Positions 1 through 7,519 of a stretch of DNA of 14,813 nt are shown here, piece after piece. The notes under the pieces are model-generated. The model was given only the letters and a program-made list of their open reading frames with translations. It had not been told where the DNA came from and searched no databases. Source of the DNA: Xanthobacteraceae bacterium (GTDB taxonomy: Bacteria; Pseudomonadota; Alphaproteobacteria; Rhizobiales; Xanthobacteraceae); NCBI GenBank assembly GCA_025929595.1, contig JAICQA010000024.1:1-14813 (forward strand). The letters run 5' to 3'. Each line of letters begins with the position of its first letter. Position 1 is the stretch's first letter. Made by a program: the position numbers and the translations under genes.

Positions 1-1466
1 GAGCGCACGAGGCCATCACCGTGCTCGCCGGAATGCGAGCCCTTGTACTCGCGCACGATCTCAAAGGCTTCCTCGGCGATGGCGCGCATGGCGCGTGCGT
101 CTTTTTCCAGGCGGAGATTGAGGACCGGGCGCACATGCAGGCAGCCGACGGAAGCGTGGGCGTACCAGGTGCCGCGCGTGCCGTGCTTCTTGAAAATTTC
201 GGTCAGACGGGTGGTGTAGTCCGCAAGATGCTCGAGCGGCACCGCGCAGTCCTCGACGAAAGAGACAGGTTTTCCCTGCTCTTTCATCGACATCATCACG
301 TTCAGGCCGGAGGCGCGCAGCTCGGCGATAGCGGTCTGGAGTGCGGGGTCGAGCACATCCACCACCCCGCCCCACTTTGCGCCCGGCTTGTCCCAGCCGA
401 AGCCGAGGTCACCCATGATCTCGTGCAACTGCGCGAGGCGGCGCCTGTTTTCGTCCTCGCCAGCGTCGAATTCGACCAGCAGGATCGCGTCCGGCGCCCC
501 GCGCACGAAGGCCTCCAACGTCGGGCGGAACATGGCGATCTCGCGCGCCAGTTCGATCATGGTGCGGTCGACCAACTCCACTGCGATCGGCCCGAGCTTC
601 ACGAGATGCTGCGCGGCGTTCATGGCCTCATAGAAACTGCCGAAATGACAGGCGCCGACCGCGCGGCGGCCGAGCACGGGCCACAGCTTCAGCTCCGCTT
701 TCGTCGTGAACGCGAGCGTGCCTTCGGAGCCGACGAGAATATGCGCGAGGTTGAGGTCGTTCTTGCCCGGCGTCAGCGCATCGAGATTGTAGCCGCCGAC
801 GCGGCGCTGCACTTTCGGGAAACGCGCCTCTACTTCCGTCGCTTCGCGCGCGCCGAGCGCCAGCAGATCGCGCGCCAAGGGCTTCAAGGGCGAGCTGTCG
901 GGGATGTCGGAGAGATCGCTGTTCGCTCGACCAAAATGCGCGCGCGTGCCTCCCGCCAGCATCGCGTCGATTGAAATGACGTTGTCGCGCGTGGTGCCGT
1001 AGCGCAGCGAGCGGCCGCCGCAGGAATTGTTGCCGACCATGCCGCCGATCGTTGCGCGGGACGCGGTCGAGACATCGACGGGAAACCAGAGCCCGTGCGG
1101 TTTCAGTTGGCGATTCAATTCGTCGAGCACAATGCCGGGTTCGACGACGCAGCGGCGGCCTTCGACATCGAGTTCGAGAATTTTCGTGAGGTACTTCGAG
1201 CAATCGACGACAAGGGACTCGTTCACTGTCTGGCCGCATTGCGACGTTCCGCCGCCGCGGGCCAGGACCGTCGCGCCTTCGTCATCGGCCAGTGCAATCG
1301 CACGTTCGGCTTCGTCTATGGTGCGCGGCACCACGACGCCGACCGGCATCATCTGATAGTGCGAAGCATCGGTGGCGTAGCGGCCACGGCTCGGCCGGTC
1401 GAACAGCACGTCGCCCGCCACTTGGCGGCGCAACCTGCGCTCCAGCCCCGGCATCAGCTTTTCCAT
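1..1466 (-). CDS. FAD-linked oxidase, D-2-hydroxyacid dehydrogenase type (GlcD/Dld/YdiJ-like), C-terminus outside window
   Basis: Flavoprotein of the vanillyl-alcohol-oxidase/GlcD fold that would oxidise a 2-hydroxyacid (D-lactate, glycolate or D-2-hydroxyglutarate) to the keto acid. 488 codons are visible. The FAD-binding domain spans about residues 35-265 with RGGGTSQCGQ (70-79), GGMVGNNSCGG (141-151) and GSEGTLAF (247-254). The FAD-linked oxidase C-terminal domain follows, and the visible part ends at HSGEHGDGLVR, the conserved His/Glu motif near the active site. The ATG at 1466 is fixed by an in-frame TGA directly before it, and GGAG lies upstream. In D-lactate dehydrogenase/YdiJ-type proteins an Fe-S (CCG) domain often follows; here that part would lie beyond the window, so single-domain GlcD-like and long two-domain forms cannot be told apart. 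It is divergent from a serine-glyoxylate aminotransferase, which suggests glyoxylate/hydroxyacid metabolism (inference). Confidence 0.88.
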   Translation of the reverse strand, partial: MEKLMPGLERRLRRQVAGDVLFDRPSRGRYATDASHYQMMPVGVVVPRTIDEAERAIALADDEGATVLARGGGTSQCGQTVNESLVVDCSKYLTKILELDVEGRRCVVEPGIVLDELNRQLKPHGLWFPVDVSTASRATIGGMVGNNSCGGRSLRYGTTRDNVISIDAMLAGGTRAHFGRANSDLSDIPDSSPLKPLARDLLALGAREATEVEARFPKVQRRVGGYNLDALTPGKNDLNLAHILVGSEGTLAFTTKAELKLWPVLGRRAVGACHFGSFYEAMNAAQHLVKLGPIAVELVDRTMIELAREIAMFRPTLEAFVRGAPDAILLVEFDAGEDENRRRLAQLHEIMGDLGFGWDKPGAKWGGVVDVLDPALQTAIAELRASGLNVMMSMKEQGKPVSFVEDCAVPLEHLADYTTRLTEIFKKHGTRGTWYAHASVGCLHVRPVLNLRLEKDARAMRAIAEEAFEIVREYKGSHSGEHGDGLVR

Positions 1467-1524
1467 TCAGCCCATTCTCCACCGCCAGCGACATTTTGGC
1501 GTGCGTCACCGCTTGCCGGCAGCG

Positions 1525-1530
1525 TATAAT
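1525..1530 (+). promoter_or_regulatory. Candidate -10 box (TATAAT) of the aminotransferase promoter
   Basis: A consensus TATAAT lies 43 bases upstream of the aminotransferase ATG in the 107-bp divergent intergenic region. No good -35 hexamer is seen at 17-base spacing (TGCGTC is there), so an activator may be needed. The palindrome TGCCGGCA (1514-1521) sits in the spacer, and two AT-rich palindromes, GTATAATAC (1524-1532, overlapping the box) and GTTATAAC (1540-1547), flank the likely start site. These could be operator half-sites. Assignment to the plus strand rests only on the consensus match. Confidence 0.35.
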
Positions 1531-1573
1531 ACCAGAGCAGTTATAACGAATTGCACGACCCGGGGAGAGACCC

Positions 1574-2782
1574 ATGGCGACCAACCGCGCGCGTACGGCC
1601 GGAAGACATTTCCTGCAAATCCCGGGGCCGAGCCCCATCCCCGACCGCGTGCTGCGCGCGATGGACATGCCGATCATCGACCATCGCGGGCCGGAATTCG
1701 GGCAGCTCGCGCGACGCGTGCTCGACGGCGTCAAGACGATCTTCAAGACCAAGAAGCCGGTCATCATCTTCCCATCGTCGGGCACCGGCGCGTGGGAAGC
1801 GGCGCTCGTGAATACGCTGTCGCCGGGCGACTCCGTGCTCATGTTCGAAACCGGCCAATTCGGCACGCTGTGGAAGAACATGGCGACAAAGCTGGGGCTG
1901 AATCCGATTTTCATCGAGTCGGACTGGCGCACGGGCGCGGACCCGAAGGCCATCGAAGCGAAGCTGCGGGAAGACAAAGAGCACAAGATCAAGGCCGTCG
2001 CGGTGCTGCATAACGAGACCTCGACGGGCTGCGTTTCGCATCCGGCCGAGATCCGCAAGGCGATCGACGCGGCCGGCCATCCGGCGCTCCTGCTCGTGGA
2101 CACGATCTCGTCGCTCGCCTCGATCGACTACCAGCACGACGAATGGGGCGTGGACGTCACGGTCGGCGGCGCGCAGAAGGGCCTGATGCTGCCGCCCGGC
2201 GTCTCCTTCAACGCGGTGAGCGACAAGGCGGTCGCCGTATCGAAGAACTCGAAGCTGCCGAAGTCCTTCTGGTCGTGGGAAGACATGCTCGCGACCAACA
2301 AGAACAACTATTTCCCCTATACGCCGGCCACGAACATTCTTTACGGCCTCGCCGAGTCGATCGACATGCTGCATGAGGAAGGTCTCGACAACGTGTTCGC
2401 ACGCCACGACCGGCTGGCGGAAGCCACAAGGCGCGCAGTGCGCGCATGGGGACTCGAAATCCTCTGCCGCAACCCGCACCATTATTCCTCGACCATCACC
2501 GCCATCCTGCTGCCGGAAGGCCATAACGCCGACCGCTTCCGCGAAGTGGCGCTCGACCATTTCGACATTTCCTACGGCATGGGTCTCGGCAAGATCGCGG
2601 GCAAGGTGTTCCGCATCGGACATCTCGGCGACACCAACGACGCCACGATCATCGGCGCGCTCGCGGCGACGGAAATGAGCCTCGGGCTTGCCGGCATCCC
2701 GCACAAGAAGGGCGGCGTACAGGCGGCAATGGATTATCTCGTCAGCGAGGCACAAAAGCCGGCGCGCAGCGCGGCGGAGTAG
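1574..2782 (+). CDS. sgaA: Serine--glyoxylate aminotransferase (class V, PLP-dependent)
   Basis: Cytosolic PLP enzyme that transfers the amino group of serine to glyoxylate, giving hydroxypyruvate and glycine (serine cycle or photorespiration-like glyoxylate recycling). At 402 aa it has the usual family length. Visible landmarks are the N-terminal LQIPGPSPIPDRVL (14-27), the substrate/cofactor region HNETSTG (146-152), VDTISSL with the PLP-nitrogen Asp176, and GGAQKGLMLPPG with the Schiff-base Lys202. The ATG at 1574 has a strong GGGGAGAG ribosome site. Two bases separate its stop from the next gene, so the pair is an operon. Related class V enzymes (alanine-glyoxylate or phosphoserine aminotransferases) are less likely because the GGAQKGLMLPPG context is typical of SGAT. 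No other serine-cycle gene is in view, so the pathway is inferred. Confidence 0.9.
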   Translation: MATNRARTAGRHFLQIPGPSPIPDRVLRAMDMPIIDHRGPEFGQLARRVLDGVKTIFKTKKPVIIFPSSGTGAWEAALVNTLSPGDSVLMFETGQFGTLWKNMATKLGLNPIFIESDWRTGADPKAIEAKLREDKEHKIKAVAVLHNETSTGCVSHPAEIRKAIDAAGHPALLLVDTISSLASIDYQHDEWGVDVTVGGAQKGLMLPPGVSFNAVSDKAVAVSKNSKLPKSFWSWEDMLATNKNNYFPYTPATNILYGLAESIDMLHEEGLDNVFARHDRLAEATRRAVRAWGLEILCRNPHHYSSTITAILLPEGHNADRFREVALDHFDISYGMGLGKIAGKVFRIGHLGDTNDATIIGALAATEMSLGLAGIPHKKGGVQAAMDYLVSEAQKPARSAAE

Positions 2783-2784
2783 CG

Positions 2785-3381
2785 ATGGCCGATGTCCGCC
2801 GCCGGGCTCCGGCGGCCGACCGCAACAAGGGGCCAATCCTTGACGTGTTGCGGCAGATGCTGCCGCCGCATGGTCTTGTCGTGGAAATCGCCAGCGGCAC
2901 CGGGCAGCACGCTGCGCATTTTGCAGCCGCCATGCCCGGCCTGCAATGGCAGCCGACCGAACCCAACGCTGCGTATCACGACTCCATTCGCGCGTGGACG
3001 GAAGATCTGCCGAATGTGAGGCTGCCGCTCGCGCTCGACGTGAGCAGGCATCCGTGGCCCGTTGAACGGGCGGATGCGATCCTCTGCATCAACATGATCC
3101 ACATCTCGCCGTGGCAGTCGACGCTCGACCTGATGGCAGGCGCGGGAGCGATCCTGGTGCGCGGCGGAGTGTTGTTTCTGTACGGCCCCTATCGCCGCAA
3201 TGGCTCGCACACCGCACCGAGCAACGAAGCGTTCGACGCCGATCTGCGTTCGCGCCATTCCGAGTGGGGTGTGCGCGACCTGGAAGCGGTGGTTGAGGTG
3301 GCAGCGAAGAACGGGCTCGGCTTCCGTGAAGCCGTTGCGATGCCGGCGAATAATTTTTCGGTCGTGTTTGGAAAAGTTTGA
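2785..3381 (+). CDS. DUF938 family SAM-dependent methyltransferase-like protein
   Basis: 198-aa protein matching the DUF938 family, predicted to be a class I SAM-binding methyltransferase of unknown substrate. The glycine-rich SAM motif EIASGTGQH lies at 34-42. The acidic end of strand 2 is at TEPN (58-61), and CINMIHISPW (101-110) is the family hallmark in the motif IV region. YGPYRRNGSHTAPSNEAFD (133-151) is also conserved. Length is typical. The start overlaps the upstream region tightly: the aminotransferase TAG ends at 2782, two bases separate the genes, and GGAG at 2776-2779 inside the upstream coding end serves as ribosome site, so translation is probably coupled. Its link to glyoxylate/serine metabolism is by position only. 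Confidence 0.85.
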   Translation: MADVRRRAPAADRNKGPILDVLRQMLPPHGLVVEIASGTGQHAAHFAAAMPGLQWQPTEPNAAYHDSIRAWTEDLPNVRLPLALDVSRHPWPVERADAILCINMIHISPWQSTLDLMAGAGAILVRGGVLFLYGPYRRNGSHTAPSNEAFDADLRSRHSEWGVRDLEAVVEVAAKNGLGFREAVAMPANNFSVVFGKV

Positions 3382-3392
3382 AACTCGCATCC

Positions 3393-3454
3393 CCGCTCGT
3401 CCCCGCGAAAGCGGGGACCCAGTGCTCGATTCCCGCTTTCGCGGGAATGAGCGG
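3393..3454. repeat. REP/BIME-like inverted hairpin pair between convergent genes
   Basis: 62-bp imperfect palindrome made of two hairpins. Hairpin 1 has stem GTCCCCGC/GCGGGGAC (3399-3406 with 3411-3418) and GAAA loop. Hairpin 2 has stem ATTCCCGC/GCGGGAAT (3429-3436 with 3441-3448) and TTTC loop. Each is nearly the reverse complement of the other, bounded by CCGCTC (3393-3398) and GAGCGG (3449-3454). It lies between the stops of two convergent genes, the classic site of REP elements. It may act as a bidirectional transcription stop or mRNA stabiliser, although no T-run follows either stem. Similar CCCGCGAAAGCGGG elements are common intergenic repeats in proteobacteria; copy number in this genome cannot be seen. 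Confidence 0.8.
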
Positions 3455-3479
3455 ATGAATTCGAGATGCGCAGCAGCCG

Positions 3480-3983
3480 CTACGGCGACTTGATGCCCTT
3501 GGCTTCGACCGAGACTTCTTCGAGCAGCGTCAGGTTATTCTGGATGAACACGCTGTTCGGATCTTTGGCTTTCGCGGCGAGCAGCTTCTTGCGCGCGGTC
3601 TTGAAGTCGCCGCGCAACATGAAAGAAAAGCCTTCGTTGTTCAGAATCTCGGGCGTAGGCCCGAGGATCGCCGTCGCCTGACTGTAGGCTCGATCGGCGA
3701 GATCGAAACGGCGCAGGCGGTCATAGGACGCCGCAAGCCCGACCCATGCCTCGGCGGCACGCGGCTGTGCTTCGACGGCGCGGCGGAAATGCTTTTCCGC
3801 GAGGCCGTAGTTCTGCTCCTTGTAATGCTTCTTGCCGAGACTGAGATCGTCCTTCGGGTCCTCGCCGAGCACTTCAGCGTTCGCGAGCGAGCCGGTGGCT
3901 TCAAGCTGGGCCGTGCTTTCGCAGCCCGCGAGCCACAACGCACAGGCGGCAACACTCAACAGCCGCGCTACTCCAACACGCAT
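3480..3983 (-). CDS. tadD: TPR-repeat lipoprotein, TadD-like pilus assembly protein
   Basis: 167-aa secreted lipoprotein. The N-terminus has a basic start, a hydrophobic core (about 7-19) and a lipobox LAGC with Cys21 as lipidation site. Three tetratricopeptide repeats follow at about 46-76, 77-110 and 111-144 (for example LAEKHFRRAVEAQP and WVGLAASYDRLRRFDLADRAY). TadD proteins are thought to act as pilotins, helping the CpaC secretin and its partners assemble at the outer membrane. It is the last gene of the tad cluster, but 138 bases and a strong hairpin separate it from tadC, so it may be expressed at a different level. The ATG at 3983 is preceded by GGGGGAC. The TadD name rests on TPRs, lipobox and position. 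Confidence 0.82.
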   Translation of the reverse strand: MRVGVARLLSVAACALWLAGCESTAQLEATGSLANAEVLGEDPKDDLSLGKKHYKEQNYGLAEKHFRRAVEAQPRAAEAWVGLAASYDRLRRFDLADRAYSQATAILGPTPEILNNEGFSFMLRGDFKTARKKLLAAKAKDPNSVFIQNNLTLLEEVSVEAKGIKSP

Positions 3984-4057
3984 CCCAGTCCCCCGGCGCC
4001 GAACAGGTCCCGTCCGCCCCCACGGACAGGCAGCCTCGGCGCGGTCCCCCGAAACCC

Positions 4058-4072
4058 AGCTTTTTCGAAGCT
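4058..4072. other. Small hairpin in the tadC-tadD gap
   Basis: AGCTT (4058-4062) and AAGCT (4068-4072) form a 5-bp stem with loop TTTCG. In the same gap GTCCG (4012-4016) and CGGAC (4023-4027) can form a second short stem. These would lie in the 5' leader of tadD mRNA. No clear promoter hexamers were found here on the minus strand. Role unknown. Confidence 0.3.
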
Positions 4073-4097
4073 AGAGGACGATGGTTAAGAATTTCTC

Positions 4098-4133
4098 GCC
4101 GGGTTCCACCGGCGCGGGCGCCTAGAACCCGGC
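4098..4133 (-). terminator. Strong stem-loop overlapping the tadC stop codon
   Basis: Reading the minus strand, GCCGGGTTC (4133-4125) pairs perfectly over 9 bp with GAACCCGGC (4106-4098), and the loop contains a nested GGCG/CGCC stem. The upstream arm is made of the last three sense codons of tadC (Ala-Gly-Phe) and the stop lies in the loop. It is followed by GAGAAATTCTTAACC, which has only a weak T-rich stretch. It may be an inefficient terminator or a 3'-end stabiliser that sets tadD below tadBC (inference). Confidence 0.55.
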
Positions 4134-5090
4134 CTTAAACCGCACATAGGCCGGCAACATGATCACGATGACCAGCACGGGGAAGACGCAGAGTACGAGC
4201 GGCACGGAGAGCTTGGCCGGCAGGCTGTAGGCCTTCTCCTCGGCACGAGACAGGCGTTTGTGGCGCATTTCGTCCGAATAGACGCGCAGTGCGTCGGAGA
4301 TGCTCGAACCGAGTTCTTCGGACTGCTGCACGAGCGTGGCGAAGGAGCGCGCCTCCTCAAGTCCCAGCCGGTCGCCGAAGTGCTCGAGCGCCTCGCTGAG
4401 CGAGCGGCCGGCGCGGATTTCGAGCGTCGTCATGTGGATGTTGGCGCCGAGCGACGGATAGGAATCCGCCAGTTCGCGGCCGACGCGATCGAGCGCCGCT
4501 TCCATGCTGAGGCCGGCGTCGGCGCAGACGACGAGCAAATCCATGAAATCCGGGAAGCCGGCACGATGCTCGTGCTGGCGGCGCGCGGTGCGGCGGCTGA
4601 GATAAAAGCCCGGCGCCATGTAGCCGATCAGTCCGGCCGCGCCGACATAGACCCAGAACATGCTCTTGGTATCGGGCATCAAGACCGGAACCGCGAAGAA
4701 TGCGGCGACGGCGAAGCCGACGGCGAGCGCAGTGCGAGCGATGAAGTAATAGGCGGCAGCGCGCGGGTCGAGGAAGCCGGCCTGCAAGAGCTGCTTGCGC
4801 AGCATCTTCATGTTCTTGTCGTTCGAGTCCGAGTAGTTCTTGGTCGTGTAATCGAGCAGTTTCTGCGCCGCCTTCATGCTCGCGTAACGCAGCGAACGGG
4901 GATTCTCCGCCGCACGGCGGGTGCCGTCGAACGCAACATCTGCGGCGCGGCGCTTCACCGAACCGCGCACGCGAATCGTCGCCATCACGCCGAACGACAG
5001 GCTCGACGCCGCCATGAAGACGAAGATCCCGAGCACGAGGCCGGGATTGGCATCGAGGACCTTGAAGAGCGGCTCGAACAGCGCGTCCAT
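4122..5090 (-). CDS. tadC: Tad pilus inner-membrane platform protein TadC (T2SSF domain)
   Basis: 322-aa integral membrane protein of the GspF/PilC superfamily. With TadB it forms the inner-membrane platform on which the TadA ATPase drives pilin assembly. Predicted membrane segments lie at about 17-38, 112-134, 144-164 and 293-315. The cytoplasmic T2SSF domain is about 176-290, with FPDFMDLLVVCADAGLSMEA (179-198) and EIRAGRSLSEAL (224-235). The reading frame is open 20 codons further upstream to an ATG at 5150, but that extension lies wholly inside tadB and is not family-like. The ATG at 5090 falls 5 bases after the tadB TGA with AGGA upstream, and gives the expected MDALFEPLF start. Length fits the family. 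Confidence 0.93.
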   Translation of the reverse strand: MDALFEPLFKVLDANPGLVLGIFVFMAASSLSFGVMATIRVRGSVKRRAADVAFDGTRRAAENPRSLRYASMKAAQKLLDYTTKNYSDSNDKNMKMLRKQLLQAGFLDPRAAAYYFIARTALAVGFAVAAFFAVPVLMPDTKSMFWVYVGAAGLIGYMAPGFYLSRRTARRQHEHRAGFPDFMDLLVVCADAGLSMEAALDRVGRELADSYPSLGANIHMTTLEIRAGRSLSEALEHFGDRLGLEEARSFATLVQQSEELGSSISDALRVYSDEMRHKRLSRAEEKAYSLPAKLSVPLVLCVFPVLVIVIMLPAYVRFKAGF

Positions 5091-5095
5091 GCAGC

Positions 5096-6064
5096 TCAGA
5101 TCCTGAAGTTGACGAGCTTGTACATGATGAAATTGCCGAACATCATCCACCCGCCGGCAATAGCCAGACCGACCTTGGTCATGTCGTGGTGCCAGATGTC
5201 GCCGTAGAAGTTCGGGGCAACCGTCTTCAGAATGAAGAACATCGCGAAGGGAAGCCCCGACAGAAGGAGCGCCGAAAAGCGACCTTCGGCGGCGAGCGCG
5301 CGAATCTTGCGGCGCATCTTGAAGCGGAGGCGGATCACGGCAGAAAGGTTCTCGAGGATTTCGCTCAGGTTGCCGCCGGTCGATCCCTGAATGGCGACGG
5401 CGGTCACGAATAGCGGCAGGTCGTCCTGCCCGACGCGGTGATAGAGGCTGCGCATCGCAGTCTCCATGTCGGCTCCATAGGTGACTTCATCCGCCACCAT
5501 GCCGAACTCGCTACCGCAGGGGTCCTGCATTTCGCGGCCGACCATGGCGATGGCGACCGGGATCGGATGCCCCGCCCGCAAGCTGCGTACGATGACGTCG
5601 ATGGCGTCGGGGAACTGCTCGCCGAACTTTTTCTGGCGGCGCTTGCGCAGGAACGTCAACACGACAAAGGGCAGCACTACGGTCGAGGCGACGGCGATGA
5701 GTAGCGCCTCAATCAGCGAAAAGCGGAAGAAGAGACTCGCGCCGAAGGCGAGCACCGCGCCGATGGCGATCGAAATGGCGAATTTCGTCAGACCCAGCGA
5801 TAGTCCCGACTGAAGAATCAGCCGGTTGAGATAGACAATCGGCAGGCGGAAATCTCCGCCGCCGGTGAGACCGCGCTCGCGCCGCAGCTGCACGAGGATC
5901 GCCTGCCGGTCCACCTGATCGTTCATCAGGCGCAGGCGGCGATTGACGCGACTGCGATAGGACGTGGCCGAGAAGAACAGCAGATAGATAGCCTCCGCCA
6001 CCAGCACGACCGCGATGGCGGCGAACGCGTAGAAGAGATGCGCTTCGTTCAAACCAAAGGGCAT
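5096..6064 (-). CDS. tadB: Tad pilus inner-membrane platform protein TadB (T2SSF domain)
   Basis: 322-aa GspF-superfamily membrane protein, partner of TadC under the Tad pilus. Predicted membrane segments are at about 11-31, 94-113, 117-138, 264-282 and 297-316. The T2SSF domain spans about 147-265: EQFPDAIDVIVRSLRAGHPI (149-168), a typical TadB signature, then GADMETAM (197-204) and GGNLSEILENLS (230-241). The helix RLRFKMRRKIRALAAEGRFS (245-264) leads into the next membrane segment. It starts 6 bases after the tadA stop and ends 5 bases before tadC, so all three are one transcription unit. The order tadA-tadB-tadC is the usual one. Identity is secure from motifs and context. Confidence 0.93.
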   Translation of the reverse strand: MPFGLNEAHLFYAFAAIAVVLVAEAIYLLFFSATSYRSRVNRRLRLMNDQVDRQAILVQLRRERGLTGGGDFRLPIVYLNRLILQSGLSLGLTKFAISIAIGAVLAFGASLFFRFSLIEALLIAVASTVVLPFVVLTFLRKRRQKKFGEQFPDAIDVIVRSLRAGHPIPVAIAMVGREMQDPCGSEFGMVADEVTYGADMETAMRSLYHRVGQDDLPLFVTAVAIQGSTGGNLSEILENLSAVIRLRFKMRRKIRALAAEGRFSALLLSGLPFAMFFILKTVAPNFYGDIWHHDMTKVGLAIAGGWMMFGNFIMYKLVNFRI

Positions 6065-6070
6065 GGCGCT

Positions 6071-7504
6071 CTACAGGGGCTTCGACGGATCGAAATAGGT
6101 GCCTGGGATCGTGATGCCTTGCGCGATGAGATCGTTGAGGAAGCGCGGGCGCACGCCGGTAGCCTGGAAATGGCCCTCGACCGAGCCGTCGGACGCGGTG
6201 CCCGTACGGACATATTTGTAGATTTCCTGCATCTGGATGATGTCGCTTTCCAGACCCGTAATTTCGGCAATCGACGTGATGCGGCGCTTGCCGTCGGACA
6301 GGCGCTGCAATTGCACGATCACACGGATGGCGGCGGCGATCTGGCCGCGGATGCTCGACACGGTCATGGGCAGACCCGCCATGCCGATCATCTGCTCAAG
6401 ACGTGAGATTGCGTCGCGCGGCGAGTTGGCGTGGACGGTCGCCATCGAACCTTCGTGGCCCGTATTCATGGCCTGAAGCATGTCGAAAGCTTCTTCACCG
6501 CGGCACTCGCCGAGAATCACGCGGTCGGGGCGCATGCGCAGCGCGTTCTTGACCAGCTCGCGCTGGCGGATTTCGCCCTTGCCCTCGATGTTAGGGGGGC
6601 GCGTTTCCATGCGGCCGACATGCGGCTGCTGCAACTGCAGTTCGGCGGCATCCTCAATGGTGACCAGGCGCTCCTTCTCCGAGATGAAGGCCGAGAGCGC
6701 GTTCAGCATCGTCGTCTTGCCGGAGCCGGTGCCGCCCGAGATGATAAGCGTCACGCGCGCCTTGACGGCGGCGGCGAGCAATTCGGCCATCTGCGGACGG
6801 ATGGCGTTCATCTCCACGAGCTTCTTCAGATTGAAGGGCTTCTTGGAGAATTTACGGATGGAGACCAACGGGCCGTCGACCGCGATGGGACGGACGGCGA
6901 TGTTGATACGGGAGCCGTCGAGCAAACGCGCGTCGCAAAGCGGTTGCGATTCATCGACGCGCCGGCCGACCGCCGACACGATCTTGTTGATGATGCGCAG
7001 CAGATGCGCCTCGTCCTTGAAACGCACGAGCGTCGGCTCCAGCACGCCGAGTCGCTCGACATAGACGCATTCGTGGCCGTTGATCAGAATGTCGTTGACC
7101 GTCGGGTCCTTGAGCAGCGGCTCGATCGGCCCGAGCCCGGTCATTTCGTCCAGAATTTCGGCGACGAATTCTTCGAGTTCGCGTGCGTTGAGTGCGAGAC
7201 GTTCGCTGACGATGTATTGCGAGACGAGCCCGGAGACGTGCTTGCGCATCTCCGCTTCGGGCAGCTTTTCAAGCGCCGAGAGGTTGATTTCCTCGATCAG
7301 GCGCCGGTGAAGCCGGACCTTGGCGTCGAGCAGCTTGGCGCTGAGGAGCGGATTGTTCGGCGCCGGCACAGGCTCCGGCAGCGGCGGTGAGATTTCGGGC
7401 GCCGCCTCAAGCTCGATCACCGGCGCCCTGACCTCCACGAGCTCCTCGCGCTCGGCGACAGCCGGTGCGGCGACGGCGGGGCGTTTGGTGAAGCGTCCAA
7501 GCAT
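6071..7504 (-). CDS. tadA: Tad pilus motor ATPase TadA/CpaF (type II/IV secretion ATPase)
   Basis: 477-aa hexameric secretion ATPase that powers Flp pilus assembly at the cytoplasmic face. A variable Pro/Glu/Ala-rich N-terminus (about 1-55) precedes the N-terminal domain with GLGPIEPLLKDPTVNDILIN (123-142). The ATPase core has Walker A GGTGSGKT (257-264), the Asp box TIEDAAELQL (282-291), Walker B RVILGECRGEEA (328-339) with catalytic Glu333, and the His box MNTGHEGSMATVHAN (346-360). All catalytic features are intact. The ATG at 7504 has GGGAG upstream, 15 bases after the cpaE stop. The TadA/CpaF subfamily is supported by EIRQRELVKNALRMRPDRVI and by flanking cpaE and tadB genes. A C-terminal tail after about 430 is typical of CpaF. 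Confidence 0.96.
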   Translation of the reverse strand: MLGRFTKRPAVAAPAVAEREELVEVRAPVIELEAAPEISPPLPEPVPAPNNPLLSAKLLDAKVRLHRRLIEEINLSALEKLPEAEMRKHVSGLVSQYIVSERLALNARELEEFVAEILDEMTGLGPIEPLLKDPTVNDILINGHECVYVERLGVLEPTLVRFKDEAHLLRIINKIVSAVGRRVDESQPLCDARLLDGSRINIAVRPIAVDGPLVSIRKFSKKPFNLKKLVEMNAIRPQMAELLAAAVKARVTLIISGGTGSGKTTMLNALSAFISEKERLVTIEDAAELQLQQPHVGRMETRPPNIEGKGEIRQRELVKNALRMRPDRVILGECRGEEAFDMLQAMNTGHEGSMATVHANSPRDAISRLEQMIGMAGLPMTVSSIRGQIAAAIRVIVQLQRLSDGKRRITSIAEITGLESDIIQMQEIYKYVRTGTASDGSVEGHFQATGVRPRFLNDLIAQGITIPGTYFDPSKPL

Positions 7505-7519
7505 TCGTCTCGCTCCCGC

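Noticed and set aside
21..974. Long plus-strand open frame (317 codons) opposite the FAD-linked oxidase
   Set aside because: Low-complexity Arg/His/Ala-rich translation typical of the antisense of GC-rich coding DNA; the opposite frame encodes a clear flavoprotein with conserved motifs.
1541..2836. 431-codon minus-strand open frame across the aminotransferase
   Set aside because: Shadow of the serine-glyoxylate aminotransferase; its translation is His/Arg-rich with no recognisable domain.
5091..5150. 20-codon N-terminal extension of tadC (start at 5150)
   Set aside because: Lies entirely inside the tadB 3' end; the ATG at 5090 directly after the tadB stop gives the natural TadC N-terminus.
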